Assembly: GCA_029204045.2 (NCBI GenBank)
Contig: CM055077.1
Coordinates: 14,212,584-14,276,583, forward strand
DNA length: 64,000 nucleotides
Direction of reading: 5' to 3'
DNA from: Tillandsia leiboldiana
Taxonomy: Eukaryota; Streptophyta; Magnoliopsida; Poales; Bromeliaceae
In this document: positions 63,954 to 64,000 of the stretch, piece after piece
Position numbering within the stretch: the stretch's first letter is position 1
Layout of the letters: each line of letters begins with the position of its first letter
The notes under the pieces: generated by a model
What the model was told of the DNA's origin: nothing
The model's input: only the letters and a program-made list of their open reading frames with translations
Database searches by the model: none
Made by a program: the position numbers and the translations under genes

Positions 63954-64000
63954 NNNNNNNNNNNNNNNNNNNNNNNNNNNNNNNNNNNNNNNNNNNNNNN
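63954..64000. other. assembly gap (N)
   Basis: 47 undetermined bases to the window edge. Confidence 0.99.

Overview
The window looks like intergenic, heterochromatin-type DNA of a flowering plant. Almost every base that can be assigned belongs to LTR retrotransposons, many nested in one another. There are Ty1/copia elements with a separate env-like ORF (SIRE-like organisation), Ty3/gypsy elements with 2.5-3.6 kb LTRs and a chromodomain-type C-terminus (Tekay/Del-like), and one Cassandra TRIM carrying 5S-rRNA-like sequence. Most primer-binding sites match the plant initiator-Met tRNA. I recognised no host gene, tRNA or rRNA gene. The species cannot be named from the sequence. A 10-base N gap (1023-1032) and N at 63954-64000 show that it is a draft scaffold.

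Layout. 1-1022 is a copy of 2182-3203 and lies against the gap, so it is probably an assembly artefact. 1033-1787 is a gypsy LTR end. 1846-7725 is a minus-strand copia element cut inside RT. 7726-10843 is a minus-strand gypsy 3' LTR plus decayed pol. 10844-26620 is a pile of plus-strand gypsy LTRs (A1, A2, D1, D2, C, and solo LTR B with target duplication CCTTT) around one decayed internal region (14664-21709). 26913-47387 is a Tekay-like element with duplication CTGAG. Its 3' LTR is interrupted by a young 10.9-kb copia element (33567-44470, duplication GGGTT). The Tekay-like element itself sits in a minus-strand gypsy element (26621-26912 plus 47388-51245). 51246-52870 is an unrelated minus-strand LTR. 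52970-63953 is a second SIRE-like copia on the minus strand, whose 3' LTR holds the Cassandra element (53239-53814).

How the parts work together. The copia elements encode a gag with a coiled coil between zinc knuckles, then protease, integrase, RT and RNase H, then an env-like protein. A second promoter-like block (CCGGAT palindrome array plus TATA) and a leader intron precede the env-like ORF in two copies. The youngest copia has open gag, integrase-RT-RNase H and env-like frames but has lost protease and the integrase zinc domain, so it probably depended on a helper. Two gypsy copies share the same two pol deletions, which points to a non-autonomous subfamily. The gypsy LTRs share a layout of core-promoter telo-boxes, splice-donor-like sequence, a hypervariable palindrome array, a conserved GTGGGTACC block and a 47-nt hairpin near the LTR end. 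The palindrome arrays and the hairpin are the least explained features here.
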